Positions 50,749 to 59,303 are shown, counted from the first letter of the stretch. The stretch: DNA of 64,000 nt from an uncultured Bacteroides sp. (GCF_910578895.1 NZ_CAJTSC010000010.1:11310-75309); one strand, 5' to 3'. Notes: generated from the sequence alone by a model not told the origin. Made by a program: numbers and translations.

Positions 50749-52368
50749 TCAAAATAGATTTTTAATAACATTATACAATTCCTCTAAAATATTCTTCTGG
50801 TCATCTATTGTTTGTTGCAACTTAATGTTATCCTGCGGTTCTATCCTATTCTTACGTGAGGGGGCGTTAGGATCACTTGGCAATCCCGTAGAAATAACAT
50901 CTATTTTATCTGTTTTAGGATTATGCTCTAACAAACTTCCATTGGGAGTGGCTAAAAAACCTGTCATTTCTTTTTGCCTATTATTGGATAAATCCGAATG
51001 AGAAAAAATGTTATCCTTCACATATTTTATTTTTCCATCTTTATCTAAAAAAGTCCCGTCGTAATTCCCATGAGAGTGAATTGTTGCCACAATCTTTTCA
51101 CCGTTAGAGGGTCCGCTTACTGTGGTCTGATGTCCATCCGAAATGTTTGCTTCCGAATATGAATATCCTTCCAGCGTACCTTTTTTTCTGACTTCATAAA
51201 TGGAAGATCCCATTTCCCTTTTCCGGATGATGGATGCTCCGTTATAATACATGCCCCAATCTTTAGCCGCTTCCTTGGGAGTCTTGAACAAATCACCGGG
51301 ACCGAAATCCATCCCGCTTTTATCAATAAAGAGTATCGGATTGTTTCCGCAATACGTATACGGGCTTATCTGATAATATTTCTCCGCCATCGGGTCAACC
51401 GTCGTAAATCTTCCCAACGCCGCATCATAATGCCGTGCTCCGTAGTCGTACCAGTTCAGCCCGTTTTTCGTATCAAGTTCCTTGCCGTTGTATTTGTAAG
51501 GCTGCACACTGTTACTTGAAGATGCGAAGATACCACCGAACGGATAGTAGTGATTTGTCTCTTCCACCGTACCGTTTTGGTCTACCACCACCCGGTTATT
51601 TCCCTGATGGTCCTTCACGTAATAGTGGTAAACATTGTCCGAAAGCGTCACATAACCCACTTCCGTCAGCAGCAGTTTGGCAATACCGTTTTCATAGACC
51701 ACATTCCCGCAATAGTCCGTTGTGGTGACTGCACCGCCTATTGTATGCACCGTACGGAGTTTCGTTCCGTCCGCGGCATACACGTAACTGATGGTGTTCC
51801 CGTCACCAAACGTGACCTTGCTTGACAAATTTAAACAATTATATTGAATATCAGCAATATTCCTGTTTAAATCTTTGGTTAGATTTCCGTTCGCATCGTA
51901 GGCGTATTCATTTGCTTGCTTCGCGCCGTCTCTGAACTCGAAGCCGCCGTTGTAAACGGAATCGGTCACAGCATCATCCACACGGCTCAACCGGTTGCCG
52001 TTCAGCGTGAAAGTCAGGTCGTCAATCATGCCGTATCCCGATGCAGAAGTCTGTCCGTAACGTTGCAACCCCTTGATATTACCGTTTTTGTCATAACCCG
52101 TCACCCTCTCAGTAAAGAAATTCGGATTACCGTTTATGGAACTCCCTTCTCCATACTCGGCTTCCGTCAAACGGTCCAGCCCGTCATAAGCGAACTTGTA
52201 TCCTCTTATCATACCGTCTTCCGTACCCACCTGCCACGTCATACTGCTTATATTCCGTTGTAACAGGGAGTCCCATAGCCGTCCGTATAGTATAGGCTCT
52301 GCGCAAACTTTCCGGCATCCACGCCCGTCAGCAGGGAGCGGGTATTGTAGCTGTACGTCGTGTTGCAA
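50749..52368 (-). CDS. RHS C-terminal part with DUF4329/JAB-like toxin tip
   Basis: RHS-like sequence starts near 52253 and includes YD-type repeats (YDKNGNIKGLQRYGQ, AYDANGNLTKDLNRNI). The RHS core motif is ELDTKNGLNWYDYGARHYDA then LGRFTTVDPMAEKYYQISPY. The variable tip after NPILFIDKSGMDFGPGD is about 190 residues. It carries IVATIHSHG and FSHSDLSN, a JAB/MPN-like HxH...SxxD pattern as in DUF4329. In polymorphic toxins the tip is released as an effector. The frame is separated from the middle fragment by a one-base loss near 52253, so it may not be expressed as part of the full protein. About 40 residues upstream of that point are out of frame and not RHS-like. Confidence 0.75.
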   Translation of the reverse strand: MQHDVQLQYPLPADGRGCRKVCAEPILYGRLWDSLLQRNISSMTWQVGTEDGMIRGYKFAYDGLDRLTEAEYGEGSSINGNPNFFTERVTGYDKNGNIKGLQRYGQTSASGYGMIDDLTFTLNGNRLSRVDDAVTDSVYNGGFEFRDGAKQANEYAYDANGNLTKDLNRNIADIQYNCLNLSSKVTFGDGNTISYVYAADGTKLRTVHTIGGAVTTTDYCGNVVYENGIAKLLLTEVGYVTLSDNVYHYYVKDHQGNNRVVVDQNGTVEETNHYYPFGGIFASSSNSVQPYKYNGKELDTKNGLNWYDYGARHYDAALGRFTTVDPMAEKYYQISPYTYCGNNPILFIDKSGMDFGPGDLFKTPKEAAKDWGMYYNGASIIRKREMGSSIYEVRKKGTLEGYSYSEANISDGHQTTVSGPSNGEKIVATIHSHGNYDGTFLDKDGKIKYVKDNIFSHSDLSNNRQKEMTGFLATPNGSLLEHNPKTDKIDVISTGLPSDPNAPSRKNRIEPQDNIKLQQTIDDQKNILEELYNVIKNLF

Positions 52369-53123
52369 GCCGAGCCGTGGAAGATGCCGGTACGTATTCT
52401 TCCCAATTCATCGTAGCTGTTTTTCAATAACACCACTTCGGGAAGCGCATTCAGTTGGTGGCGTACCTCGGTCACCCGCTCCGCATGGTCGTAGGCATAG
52501 CTGTACACTTCCGTCTGTGCAGTCCCGCCCGCGGTGGTCTGCGTGTGCTTGTGTTTTAGCGTCTGCCCGCTGAAGGAGTAAACGAAGCAGTCCGTGTCAA
52601 TGCCGCCCAACAAGTTGCAGGCGCGTTGCTGCACCAGCCGCCCCTCGGCATCGTAATACAAGGCGGAGGAAAGGGATACTGTGGGAATTGTTTTCGATAC
52701 AGTTTTCGATGCAACTCCCGATGCTACTTCTGATGCCGCTCCCGCGACAATTCCCGCTCCGAAATCCCTTGTCCCCGTCAATCGCCCTTTCCCTGCGGAA
52801 CTCCCGTCAAACCGTGCGTCATACCCCTCTTCCGGGGCATACGCCAGCCCCAAGGGCACGCCGTCCAGTCTTAAAAACAGGTAATTGTCGTAGTAGTTCA
52901 CTTTCAGCAGCTGCGCGCCCTCTTCCGTGATGTCCATTCCGCTGACGTCATACCCGCTGCCGAGGAAACCGCCCGTCCCGCAGAACACGGCGTTCGCTGT
53001 AGAAGACTGCACGGACGTCTCGTCGACCATCCCGATACCTTCCACCGTCACCCTTCCCTGCGCGTCATAGAACGTAAACACCCACTTGCCTTGCGCGCGG
53101 AGCATCCCGTCCTGCTGCAGCAC
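52248..53123 (-). CDS. RHS protein, middle fragment
   Basis: The frame contains VLQ-type QQDGMLRAQGKWVFTFYDAQ, LYYDAEGRLVQQRACN, YAYDHAERVTEVRHQLN and NTTYSYNTRSLLTGVDAG, all RHS/YD repeats. It ends ...TDGYGTPCYNGI-stop at 52248. Restoring one base near 52253 turns the end into CYNGNISSMTW, in frame with the C-terminal piece. At its upstream end it joins the preceding part only through another one-base shift near 53144. It is one section of a single broken gene spanning 50749-56445. Confidence 0.7.
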   Translation of the reverse strand: MLQQDGMLRAQGKWVFTFYDAQGRVTVEGIGMVDETSVQSSTANAVFCGTGGFLGSGYDVSGMDITEEGAQLLKVNYYDNYLFLRLDGVPLGLAYAPEEGYDARFDGSSAGKGRLTGTRDFGAGIVAGAASEVASGVASKTVSKTIPTVSLSSALYYDAEGRLVQQRACNLLGGIDTDCFVYSFSGQTLKHKHTQTTAGGTAQTEVYSYAYDHAERVTEVRHQLNALPEVVLLKNSYDELGRIRTGIFHGSACNTTYSYNTRSLLTGVDAGKFAQSLYYTDGYGTPCYNGI

Positions 53124-53139
53124 GGGACGGTCCGCCTCG

Positions 53140-56100
53140 TCATGGCATACATATACCTATACCCCGGCAGTTTGTATTCCGTACACAGGTTCCTGCCATT
53201 GTAGGTGTACAGGAAGGCATATTTCTCCAATTCGTCTCCCGATGGTGAGACGGATACCTCGGGCGGAAGCACGCAGCAAAGGTTGCCCCGTGCATCGTAC
53301 ACATACCGCGTGTCATGCACCACCGTCCCGTCCTCGTAATCGCCCGCATAAACGGGAGTGTTCCCCGCAATGCCTGTATGCAGTTGCGTATGTATGCGTT
53401 GTCCGAGGACGTTCCCAATTGCTCCACGATGTCTGTCCCCAACGCGGCGCAGACATCCGCATAAGCGGCGCCTTTTATTTCCGCCACGGGATACCGGTTG
53501 CCATACCTCCACAGGTAGGTTGTCACGGGCAGGTCGTTGGCGTCCCGCTGCACGATGTTCCCGGCAGCGTCATAAACTAACGCATACTTCTCGTAATACC
53601 CTTGTGGAATGCGGAAACCGTCCATGTCCGAACTTCCCGAATAGCCGCCGGACTCCAGCCTGTACACGGCTTTCACCAGTGCCGGGTTTTCCGTATCGAA
53701 TATGTTTATGCTGCCCGACACCTTTGTGTTGCCGTCTTCCGTCACGCGTTCGGTCTCCACCTGTATCGGCACTCCTACCATGTGCCGTTTTTCCATGGCA
53801 TCCACGAAGTCGCCGGAGCATTGGGCGGCATAGTGGGTCACGGTCTTTTCCGTCTCTCCTTCGGGATAGGTCACCGTGACTGTGGTGGGCTGCAATAGCG
53901 CGTCGTATTCGTATCCGGTCACTGTAACCAGCTTTTTCCCGCCGGCATACACGGTGTCGGTTACCTCCACGGGCAGCACGTCGCCGGTGGCGGCTCCCTG
54001 GTCGTAGGTCGCCACCAACTGGGGTATGTCCATGTTGCGCAGGGTGTACGGGTCGCTTATCTCGCTGTAGGTATAGCGGTCGTACTCGTCGCCACTGTCA
54101 TAAACACCCATGATGATCCCTTTCTTATAACAGAGAAACGTGTTTATCACGTGCTCGTTCTTGCGGAATGTCTGATACCGGTATCTTTTGGCGCTTACAG
54201 GCACGAAATTCCCGTTTTCGTATCTGTACACGTTCTCCTGTTCCATTTGTCCGTTCCGCCACTCTTCGGTAAACTCCAACAGGTTGGTATCCTCTATTTT
54301 GCGGCGCATGGAGAAACCAAAGGCGTTGGGGTCGGTATAAATGAACTCCTTTTTCCCGTTCAGCCCGTCCGTGTCGTAGTCATATTCCGTCACTTTGGTG
54401 TAATAGACGGGAGAGCCGTTGCCGTAGAACAGGCTTTCAAGCGGGTAGGCAAGATAGGTGGTACGCGTTTCGGAACTGCGTGCCTCGGCACTGTCGTCCG
54501 ACAACGAGTCGTCGTCTCCGAAAAAGGGGTTGACAAGATAGTTCACCGTCTGCTTGTAGCAGAAAACCTCGTCGATGTCCGGAGTGTTATAGTAGTACAG
54601 CCCGTTGGGGATGCCGCCGACCCAGCGGGTGTCGCCGTAGACGAACTTCTTGCGCGTCAGCAGGGTGCCGTCGCTGTCGTGGTTGCTGATGTCCGTTACG
54701 CGCAGCCCGCCGCACAGGAAGGGGGCGTAGTTCATTCCCCGCTGCTCGCCGACATTGTTCTCGAAGCTGAACCGGGTATATCCGCCCGTGGGGTAGGTTA
54801 TCTTCTCGAGCTGTCCCATAAGGGCGTATTCGGGGTCTATCCAGTCGTTCATTTCGTTCAGGTACTCGTGCGTGCCTCCTATCCAGGTCCAGAAATCCTC
54901 CGTGTAAGCGGAAGGGGCATCTGCATAATAGTGTTTTGCCTGTACCATCATGGCAGGAACCGTTATTCCGCAGGATAGGTCCATGCGGCAGGTTTGCCTG
55001 TTTACCCCGCCCCATGCGTCAAATCCTTTCAGGAAGTTTGAGAAGGCATATTTTGCCGTGTAGGCAAAGTGGTAAGTTTCCGCTGTGTGGTCGCTGCCGT
55101 CTTCTATCGTGATGGCATCCAGGTAGTTGGTGCGGCTCGTGTTCGCCACCGAGGTCCGTTTGCCGGTTTTCGACTGGTCCAGTCGTATACGGCGGACGAT
55201 TGTCCCGTCCTGTCGTTTTACGCGGATTTCCGTCATGCAGCTTTCATTGTCATACAAGAAATCAATCCGATTGCCGTTTAGTGTTATCCCCGAAATGCCC
55301 ATCCGGGTTTGTACCAACAGTTTTGCCTGTTCGCGTGAAGTCTCGTAGAAGTCAAAACGTATGCCATCCTCCGCTTCGGGGTCCTCGGTGTAGAGTTCCA
55401 ATCCGGAGCCTTGCCCGAAAGAGTGGTACACCGTGCGGGGCACGTTCAGTTTGTCGAAACGGAAGAGGTTACGTACCCGTTCAAGGGTCTGCTGCGATTT
55501 CGGGATAGCTTCGTCGATGTCTTCCGGAAAATAAGTGCTACGTCCGGAGATACCCCCGTGGGCGCCTGCAAGGTCTTCATAGAACTCCATATATTCCCCC
55601 GACAGATACGTCCCCCGCTCCTCCAGGCTTTGGTAGTCGATATGCAGGGTCTCGCCGCCCGAGGGGGAGACAATGCGGCTGCACTTCCAGGCGGATTGTG
55701 TTTCTGCGCCGCTGGACAGGTAGGGATACAGGCGTTGCCGTTCGGAGAAGGTGTACTCATACCGTGTCCCGTCCGTATCGGTGATGCGGAAATTCACATC
55801 GTTCCGGTTGCCGGTAGGGAAGCACTCTATCTTTATGCCGTTGTAGGGCACCGGGACGAAGTACTTGCCCTTGTCGTTCTTCACCAGGTAGAAGCAGCCC
55901 GATTTCTCCGGAAGCCTGTAATAGAATTTGTCGGGCTGCGTGTCCATCGTCCCGTTGGCTATGGAGAGCAGGTTGATGGGGTCGTCCAGCAGGCTGCCGT
56001 CGTAGGCGTGGCTGTTATAGTGATAACAGAACGGGTTGTAATACAAACCTTTGTACAGTCTGTAGCCTTCTGCGTTCAGGAAGTCGTCCCCGCCTTTGAT

Positions 56101-56445
56101 TTCGCGTGTAATCTGCAGGTCGCACCCCAGCGTCCATCCCATGCCCGTGCAGGGAGCCTGCTCGCGTGCCTTGAAGCCGCCGGCATGGTAGTTCAGCACA
56201 ATGGGTACGGACAGTTCGCGCCCCTTGAACTCGTAGAGGGGGATGCTGATGGACGGCACGCCGCTGTTGTATCCCACGGGATAGTTGATTGCCTTTACCA
56301 GCGTCGCCGCTTCGGGCGAGACCGTGTTTGCCACCGGAAAACCCGGCTGTTCCTGTTGCGCGTATGCCGTTCCCGCGCAAAGAAGCGGCAGGAGCAGTAT
56401 GCATCTTATTCTTTTTATGGTTTGTGATAGGTTTCTTGTCTTCAT
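53140..56445 (-). CDS. RHS-family protein, N-terminal part (frame-disrupted)
   Basis: The start MKTRNLSQTIKRIRCILLLP has a signal peptide ending near AYAQQ. The region VSIPLYEFKGREL-like GVPSISIPLYEFKGRELSVP and GMGWTLGCDLQITREIKGGD resembles the N-terminus of Bacteroides RHS/YD-repeat wall proteins. The frame follows RHS sequence to about 53356, where one base is missing from a C-run. The true continuation (PVYAGDYEDGTVVHDTRYVY, then ELEKYAFLYTYNGRNL) is in the next frame up to about 53144, where a second loss occurs. The last ~70 codons of this frame are therefore out of phase. An ATG at 56568 lies beyond the real signal peptide and was rejected. Confidence 0.75.
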   Translation of the reverse strand: MKTRNLSQTIKRIRCILLLPLLCAGTAYAQQEQPGFPVANTVSPEAATLVKAINYPVGYNSGVPSISIPLYEFKGRELSVPIVLNYHAGGFKAREQAPCTGMGWTLGCDLQITREIKGGDDFLNAEGYRLYKGLYYNPFCYHYNSHAYDGSLLDDPINLLSIANGTMDTQPDKFYYRLPEKSGCFYLVKNDKGKYFVPVPYNGIKIECFPTGNRNDVNFRITDTDGTRYEYTFSERQRLYPYLSSGAETQSAWKCSRIVSPSGGETLHIDYQSLEERGTYLSGEYMEFYEDLAGAHGGISGRSTYFPEDIDEAIPKSQQTLERVRNLFRFDKLNVPRTVYHSFGQGSGLELYTEDPEAEDGIRFDFYETSREQAKLLVQTRMGISGITLNGNRIDFLYDNESCMTEIRVKRQDGTIVRRIRLDQSKTGKRTSVANTSRTNYLDAITIEDGSDHTAETYHFAYTAKYAFSNFLKGFDAWGGVNRQTCRMDLSCGITVPAMMVQAKHYYADAPSAYTEDFWTWIGGTHEYLNEMNDWIDPEYALMGQLEKITYPTGGYTRFSFENNVGEQRGMNYAPFLCGGLRVTDISNHDSDGTLLTRKKFVYGDTRWVGGIPNGLYYYNTPDIDEVFCYKQTVNYLVNPFFGDDDSLSDDSAEARSSETRTTYLAYPLESLFYGNGSPVYYTKVTEYDYDTDGLNGKKEFIYTDPNAFGFSMRRKIEDTNLLEFTEEWRNGQMEQENVYRYENGNFVPVSAKRYRYQTFRKNEHVINTFLCYKKGIIMGVYDSGDEYDRYTYSEISDPYTLRNMDIPQLVATYDQGAATGDVLPVEVTDTVYAGGKKLVTVTGYEYDALLQPTTVTVTYPEGETEKTVTHYAAQCSGDFVDAMEKRHMVGVPIQVETERVTEDGNTKVSGSINIFDTENPALVKAVYRLESGGYSGSSDMDGFRIPQGYYEKYALVYDAAGNIVQRDANDLPVTTYLWRYGNRYPVAEIKGAAYADVCAALGTDIVEQLGTSSDNAYIRNCIQALRGTLPFMRAITRTGRWCMTRGMCTMHGATFAACFRPRYPSHHRETNWRNMPSCTPTMAGTCVRNTNCRGIGICMP

Positions 56446-56476
56446 CGTGTTTCTTGTTTTTGTTTCGGTTCGGATA

Positions 56477-56534
56477 AAAAAAGACCTTCCGGCAGGAAGG
56501 GGCGGCAGAGCCCGTTGTGTCCTGCCGGAAGGTG
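56477..56534 (-). terminator. Terminator after the smalltalk gene
   Basis: ACCTTCCGGCAGGA pairs with TCCTGCCGGAAGGT. On the reverse strand the stem is followed by TCTTTTTTT. It lies between the smalltalk gene and the RHS start. Confidence 0.8.
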
Positions 56535-56548
56535 GTTGCGCTCTTCTG

Positions 56549-56653
56549 CTACAATACGCTTGTGCCATGTGTTCCCAGCGCCCCGGCCAAAGCCGACACC
56601 GCCGCGATGATCACTTTCAGGATGATATCCCAAACGGATTTCTTGATTGCCAT
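56549..56653 (-). CDS. Smalltalk-type small protein (34 aa)
   Basis: The 34-residue protein begins MAIKKSVWDIILKVIIAAVS and ends GALGTHGTSVL. A short basic start, then a single hydrophobic helix and a glycine-rich end, is the layout of 'smalltalk' proteins of Bacteroidales. Those have no known function and are usually found beside an HU-like gene, as here. AAGGAGGTG lies 7 bp before the ATG, an unusually strong ribosome binding site for this genome, and a clear terminator follows. Confidence 0.75.
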   Translation of the reverse strand: MAIKKSVWDIILKVIIAAVSALAGALGTHGTSVL

Positions 56654-56909
56654 AGTTCTTACACCTCCTTTCGAATAGTTTAGTGCCTGCCCGGAATTCC
56701 CTTCCTGGAGCAATGCCGTGCGAAACGCCGGGACAGGCTGTCAGTCAGTTGTTTTTGTCTTGTGCCCGGTTCACTCCTTGTGTCCGGTCCGCTTCTTGTG
56801 TTTGTGCGTGCTTTATGTCTGCACGTGTCTTGTGTCTGTTTCAGTCTTTGTGTCTGTGTGTGCTTTGCCGTGTCCTGTGCGTGGTGCTGCGGTCATCCCG
56901 CGCCAATCA

Positions 56910-57395
56910 TCAGCCCAGCGGATCCGTCTCCTCCTCGCCGCCGTTTCCGCCCGGTCCGTTTCCGCCCTCTCCGGGCGCATTCTCCTCTTTCTGGTAAGGC
57001 ACGCATTTCACCCCGGTAATCAGCGCGCGGGTAGCCACCGTGCGGTCCTGGTTGCGGGTGGATGCGGGCGTGAAGCGCACCAGCAATGTGGATTGCGCGG
57101 CGCTCACTTCCTTGGCTGTGGCGGCGCCTTTGCCGCGCGAGCGCATGATGAGGCTGAAAGTGCCCAAGCCGTCCACTGTCACCGACTCCGAGGCTTGCAG
57201 GTGCTTGGTCATTACGGTGACCATGTTGTCTATCGTGTTCTTCACGTCGCCGGTGGAGAGGGAAGAGTATTCGGCGATTTCTTTCGCCATCTGTGCGCTG
57301 TCTATCGTGGCGATGTGTACGGCACGGGGATGAAAAAGCTTCATTCCGTCCTTGTTCTCTTTGGTAGATTGAATAGTTTTGTAAAGTACTGCCAT
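56910..57395 (-). CDS. HU-like (HU-HIG) DNA-binding protein
   Basis: The 161-residue protein starts MAVLYKTIQSTKENKDGMKL. The DNA-bending HU fold appears as IDSAQMAKEIAEYSSLSTGD, then VDGLGTFSLIMRSRGKGAAT with the GxGxF turn, then a beta arm. The C-terminus (about 135-161) is an extra disordered glycine/acid-rich tail, typical of the Bacteroides HU-HIG group rather than housekeeping HU. A start at 57395 fits; longer frames upstream overlap the promoter. The smalltalk gene lies downstream, after a 256-bp gap with no other gene evident. Confidence 0.88.
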   Translation of the reverse strand: MAVLYKTIQSTKENKDGMKLFHPRAVHIATIDSAQMAKEIAEYSSLSTGDVKNTIDNMVTVMTKHLQASESVTVDGLGTFSLIMRSRGKGAATAKEVSAAQSTLLVRFTPASTRNQDRTVATRALITGVKCVPYQKEENAPGEGGNGPGGNGGEEETDPLG

Positions 57396-57457
57396 AATTG
57401 TAAGTTTTTTTAGATGTTGATAATTCTGTGTTCTGTGTCTTAAGCTTAACCACATTG

Positions 57458-57465
57458 CAAAGATA
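57458..57465 (-). promoter_or_regulatory. -7 box for the HU-like gene
   Basis: CAAAGATA is TATCTTTG on the reverse strand and fits TAnnTTTG, 63 bp before the ATG at 57395. Confidence 0.5.
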
Positions 57466-57574
57466 ATACTCATTTTGAAAACAAACGGATTCTTTTCGCG
57501 AAACCGTTCCACGAAATGAAAATCTTTTGCGGGCTTCCTCTCGCGGATTGCCTGTCACAGGTCCGGGTTGCCTG

Positions 57575-58597
57575 TCAGATGCCCGGTTTGCACAGGCTCA
57601 GCAGGTAGCGTCCCGGCTGGCGTATCTTGCCGCGGCTTTCGCGCAAGGCGTAGAAACCCTTCCAGAGCGGATGGCCGATGACCCCGAAATTGCTCTTGAC
57701 GATAATGGCATACTGCTCCTGAGGGGTGATGCGCAGCTGTCGCAGGTTGAATATCAGCCCGTCCAGGTTGCGCTTCATGCCGTCCTGAGGGGGAACCAGC
57801 GACTCTATCTTTCGAAGATAAATCTCCTCTGCGGACATTTTGTCCGCATCTTCAGTTCCCACGTTTCCGGGGGAACTATGGAGGAGGGGATTTTCTTTTC
57901 TCTGCTTTGCTATGCTTTCCTTTGCTATGCTTTGTGTACCCGGCGGCTCTTTTTGGCTGTTTTCATATTGAAATGTATCCGCTATGCCGTTTTCCGTTGC
58001 ATCTTGATGCCGGGCAGCGGGCTCGTGTCGGTGGTCGGCGGGTTCGTGCAGGCAGGCGGCAGGCTCGTGTCGGTGGTCGGCAAGTTCGTGCAGATTGTCG
58101 GCAGGCTCGTGACGGCAGGCGGCGGACTCGCGGGGATGTGCGGCACCGTCGGCGGGTGCGTGCGTTTCGGTTGCCGGGGTGGTCTCGGCGGCGGTGGCAG
58201 CCGCTTCCGCGGGCAGCAGGGCGTAGCGCGGGTCTATCGTGCTGGAGTTGCGGCGTTTGGTGATGAAGAGAAACTGGCGCTGGATGTCCGCCGAGGTCAG
58301 CACCTGGCATTCGCTGAAGAGGCGGGCATCGAAAAGCCCGTACTCCACGGCAAGGCGGACGATACGCTCCACGTCTGCGGGTTCCTGCTGGTAGAGGGTG
58401 TCGGCAAGGTCGTCATAGAACAGCGCGTCCGCCGTCACATAATATCCCTCGCCGGAATAGATGCTGCAAAGCGTCTGGAGCAATACGGCGAGCGAGGCGT
58501 CTCCCTCGCGTTTCAGGATGCGGCGCACCAGGCGGTTGTGCATGAAGTCGGTGTTGATGGGGAAATAGTCGAGTCCCCGTTTTTTGATTCTGGACAT
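57575..58597 (-). CDS. DUF4373 (Lin1244/Lin1753-like) protein with heptapeptide repeats
   Basis: The 340-residue protein starts MSRIKKRGLDYFPINTDFMH and continues RRILKREGDASLAVLLQTLC and YVTADALFYDDLADTL, the DUF4373 domain seen in phage- and plasmid-associated genes. Residues about 150-195 are seven-residue repeats of the type HEPAxxR/L (for instance RHEPADNLHELADHRHEPAA), encoded by a 21-bp tandem repeat at 58011-58145. The C-terminal part (about 250-340) has no recognised motif. DUF4373 proteins sometimes accompany replication or DnaD-like functions; the function here is unknown. It sits between the zinc-ribbon and HU-like genes. Confidence 0.8.
   Translation of the reverse strand: MSRIKKRGLDYFPINTDFMHNRLVRRILKREGDASLAVLLQTLCSIYSGEGYYVTADALFYDDLADTLYQQEPADVERIVRLAVEYGLFDARLFSECQVLTSADIQRQFLFITKRRNSSTIDPRYALLPAEAAATAAETTPATETHAPADGAAHPRESAACRHEPADNLHELADHRHEPAACLHEPADHRHEPAARHQDATENGIADTFQYENSQKEPPGTQSIAKESIAKQRKENPLLHSSPGNVGTEDADKMSAEEIYLRKIESLVPPQDGMKRNLDGLIFNLRQLRITPQEQYAIIVKSNFGVIGHPLWKGFYALRESRGKIRQPGRYLLSLCKPGI
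58011..58145. repeat. 21-bp tandem repeat coding for a heptapeptide
   Basis: About six 21-bp units of GGTCGGC-GGGTTCGTGCAGG type, in frame, code for the HEPA repeat of the DUF4373 protein. Confidence 0.75.
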
Positions 58598-58614
58598 GTC
58601 GTTGATGTGTTTAA

Positions 58615-58834
58615 GGGCCTGTTTGAATTTTCTTCAAAAAGTTTTTTCTTCAGCTTCTTCCCAAGTTTCTTCCCGGTCTGTTTTCCTCTTTTTATCCGTC
58701 ACATAGCCCGCTATGCTCCTCGTAAAAACAGAATGACATCCTCGAAAAGAACGCTCAAAAAACTATACCTATATCAAATAGGTAAAAAATGTTTTGAGCG
58801 AAGCTAATGCCGGACAAAATTTAAACAGGTTCTG
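58615..58834. repeat. Element B, full copy with internal insert
   Basis: Ends GGGCCTGTTTGAATTTTC and AAAATTTAAACAGGTTCT. The usual CACATAGCCCGCTATGCTCC interior is present. About 45 extra bases (58755-58801: CTATACCTATATCAAATAGG, then AAATGTTTTGAGCG) interrupt the right side. It fills most of the gap between the DUF4373 and zinc-ribbon genes. Confidence 0.7.
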
Positions 58835-58859
58835 AAAGGGTTGGATGAAAAAAAAGAAG

Positions 58860-59303
58860 TCACTCCAAGCAGTCGCTTTCGCGCTGTTTGCGCCGTTTGC
58901 GTTCCACGCTTTCGCGTACCGTCTGCAAGGCTTTGAGGATGAGGTGCAGGCGCACGTCCCGTTGCCGGATGTCGGTTATCACCGGATACCGGCGCGGGCA
59001 GGCTTCCCGTTCCTCACGGCCGTTTCCGGCTTTGCGCCTGATGCGGTTGGCGGCTTTGCGGCACTCCTTGCAGTAGCTGTCGGGGCGCTGCTGCCTGTCT
59101 CTTGTGTAGAAGGCGTCGGCAGGCAGCTCTTTGCGGCAGCGCAGGCATTTTCTGACAGGTTGCAGCGGGGGATGACAGACACCGGAGTCTGTCCTGCCGG
59201 ACACTGGTGTCTGTCGCGTCGGGCACTGGTGTCTGTCGGGTTGGATACTGGTGTTGATGGCGACAGACGCCAGTGTTGAATTTTGTCTTTGCATGTTTTT
59301 CAT
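58860..59303 (-). CDS. Small zinc-ribbon protein of the S24/HU module
   Basis: The 147-residue basic protein has a two-knuckle zinc site: CLRCRKELPADAFYTRDR ... CKECRKAANRIRRKAG (CxxC and CxxC about 28 apart), as in treble-clef endonuclease VII or HNH-like proteins, though no catalytic histidine motif is obvious. The C-terminal third is K/R-rich (ESVERKRRKQRESDCLE). The first ~40 codons overlap the 22-bp array at 59171-59280, so the N-terminus has repetitive Q-T-P-V-S-G-R text. Its promoter region is shared with the divergent S24 repressor. Confidence 0.6.
   Translation of the reverse strand: MKNMQRQNSTLASVAINTSIQPDRHQCPTRQTPVSGRTDSGVCHPPLQPVRKCLRCRKELPADAFYTRDRQQRPDSYCKECRKAANRIRRKAGNGREEREACPRRYPVITDIRQRDVRLHLILKALQTVRESVERKRRKQRESDCLE
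59171..59280. repeat. 22-bp tandem array inside a coding region (5 units)
   Basis: Units start at 59171, 59193, 59215, 59237 and 59259. In reverse complement the core is GCGACAGACACCAGTGCCC, close to the 13438 array (GCGATAGACAGTAGTGTTC). The array lies within the 5' end of the zinc-ribbon gene; as 22 is not a multiple of three, each unit is read in a different frame. Confidence 0.8.

Noticed and set aside
615..59280. CRISPR arrays at the 22-bp tandem repeats
   Set aside because: Units follow each other without spacers, differ between loci, and no cas genes are present.
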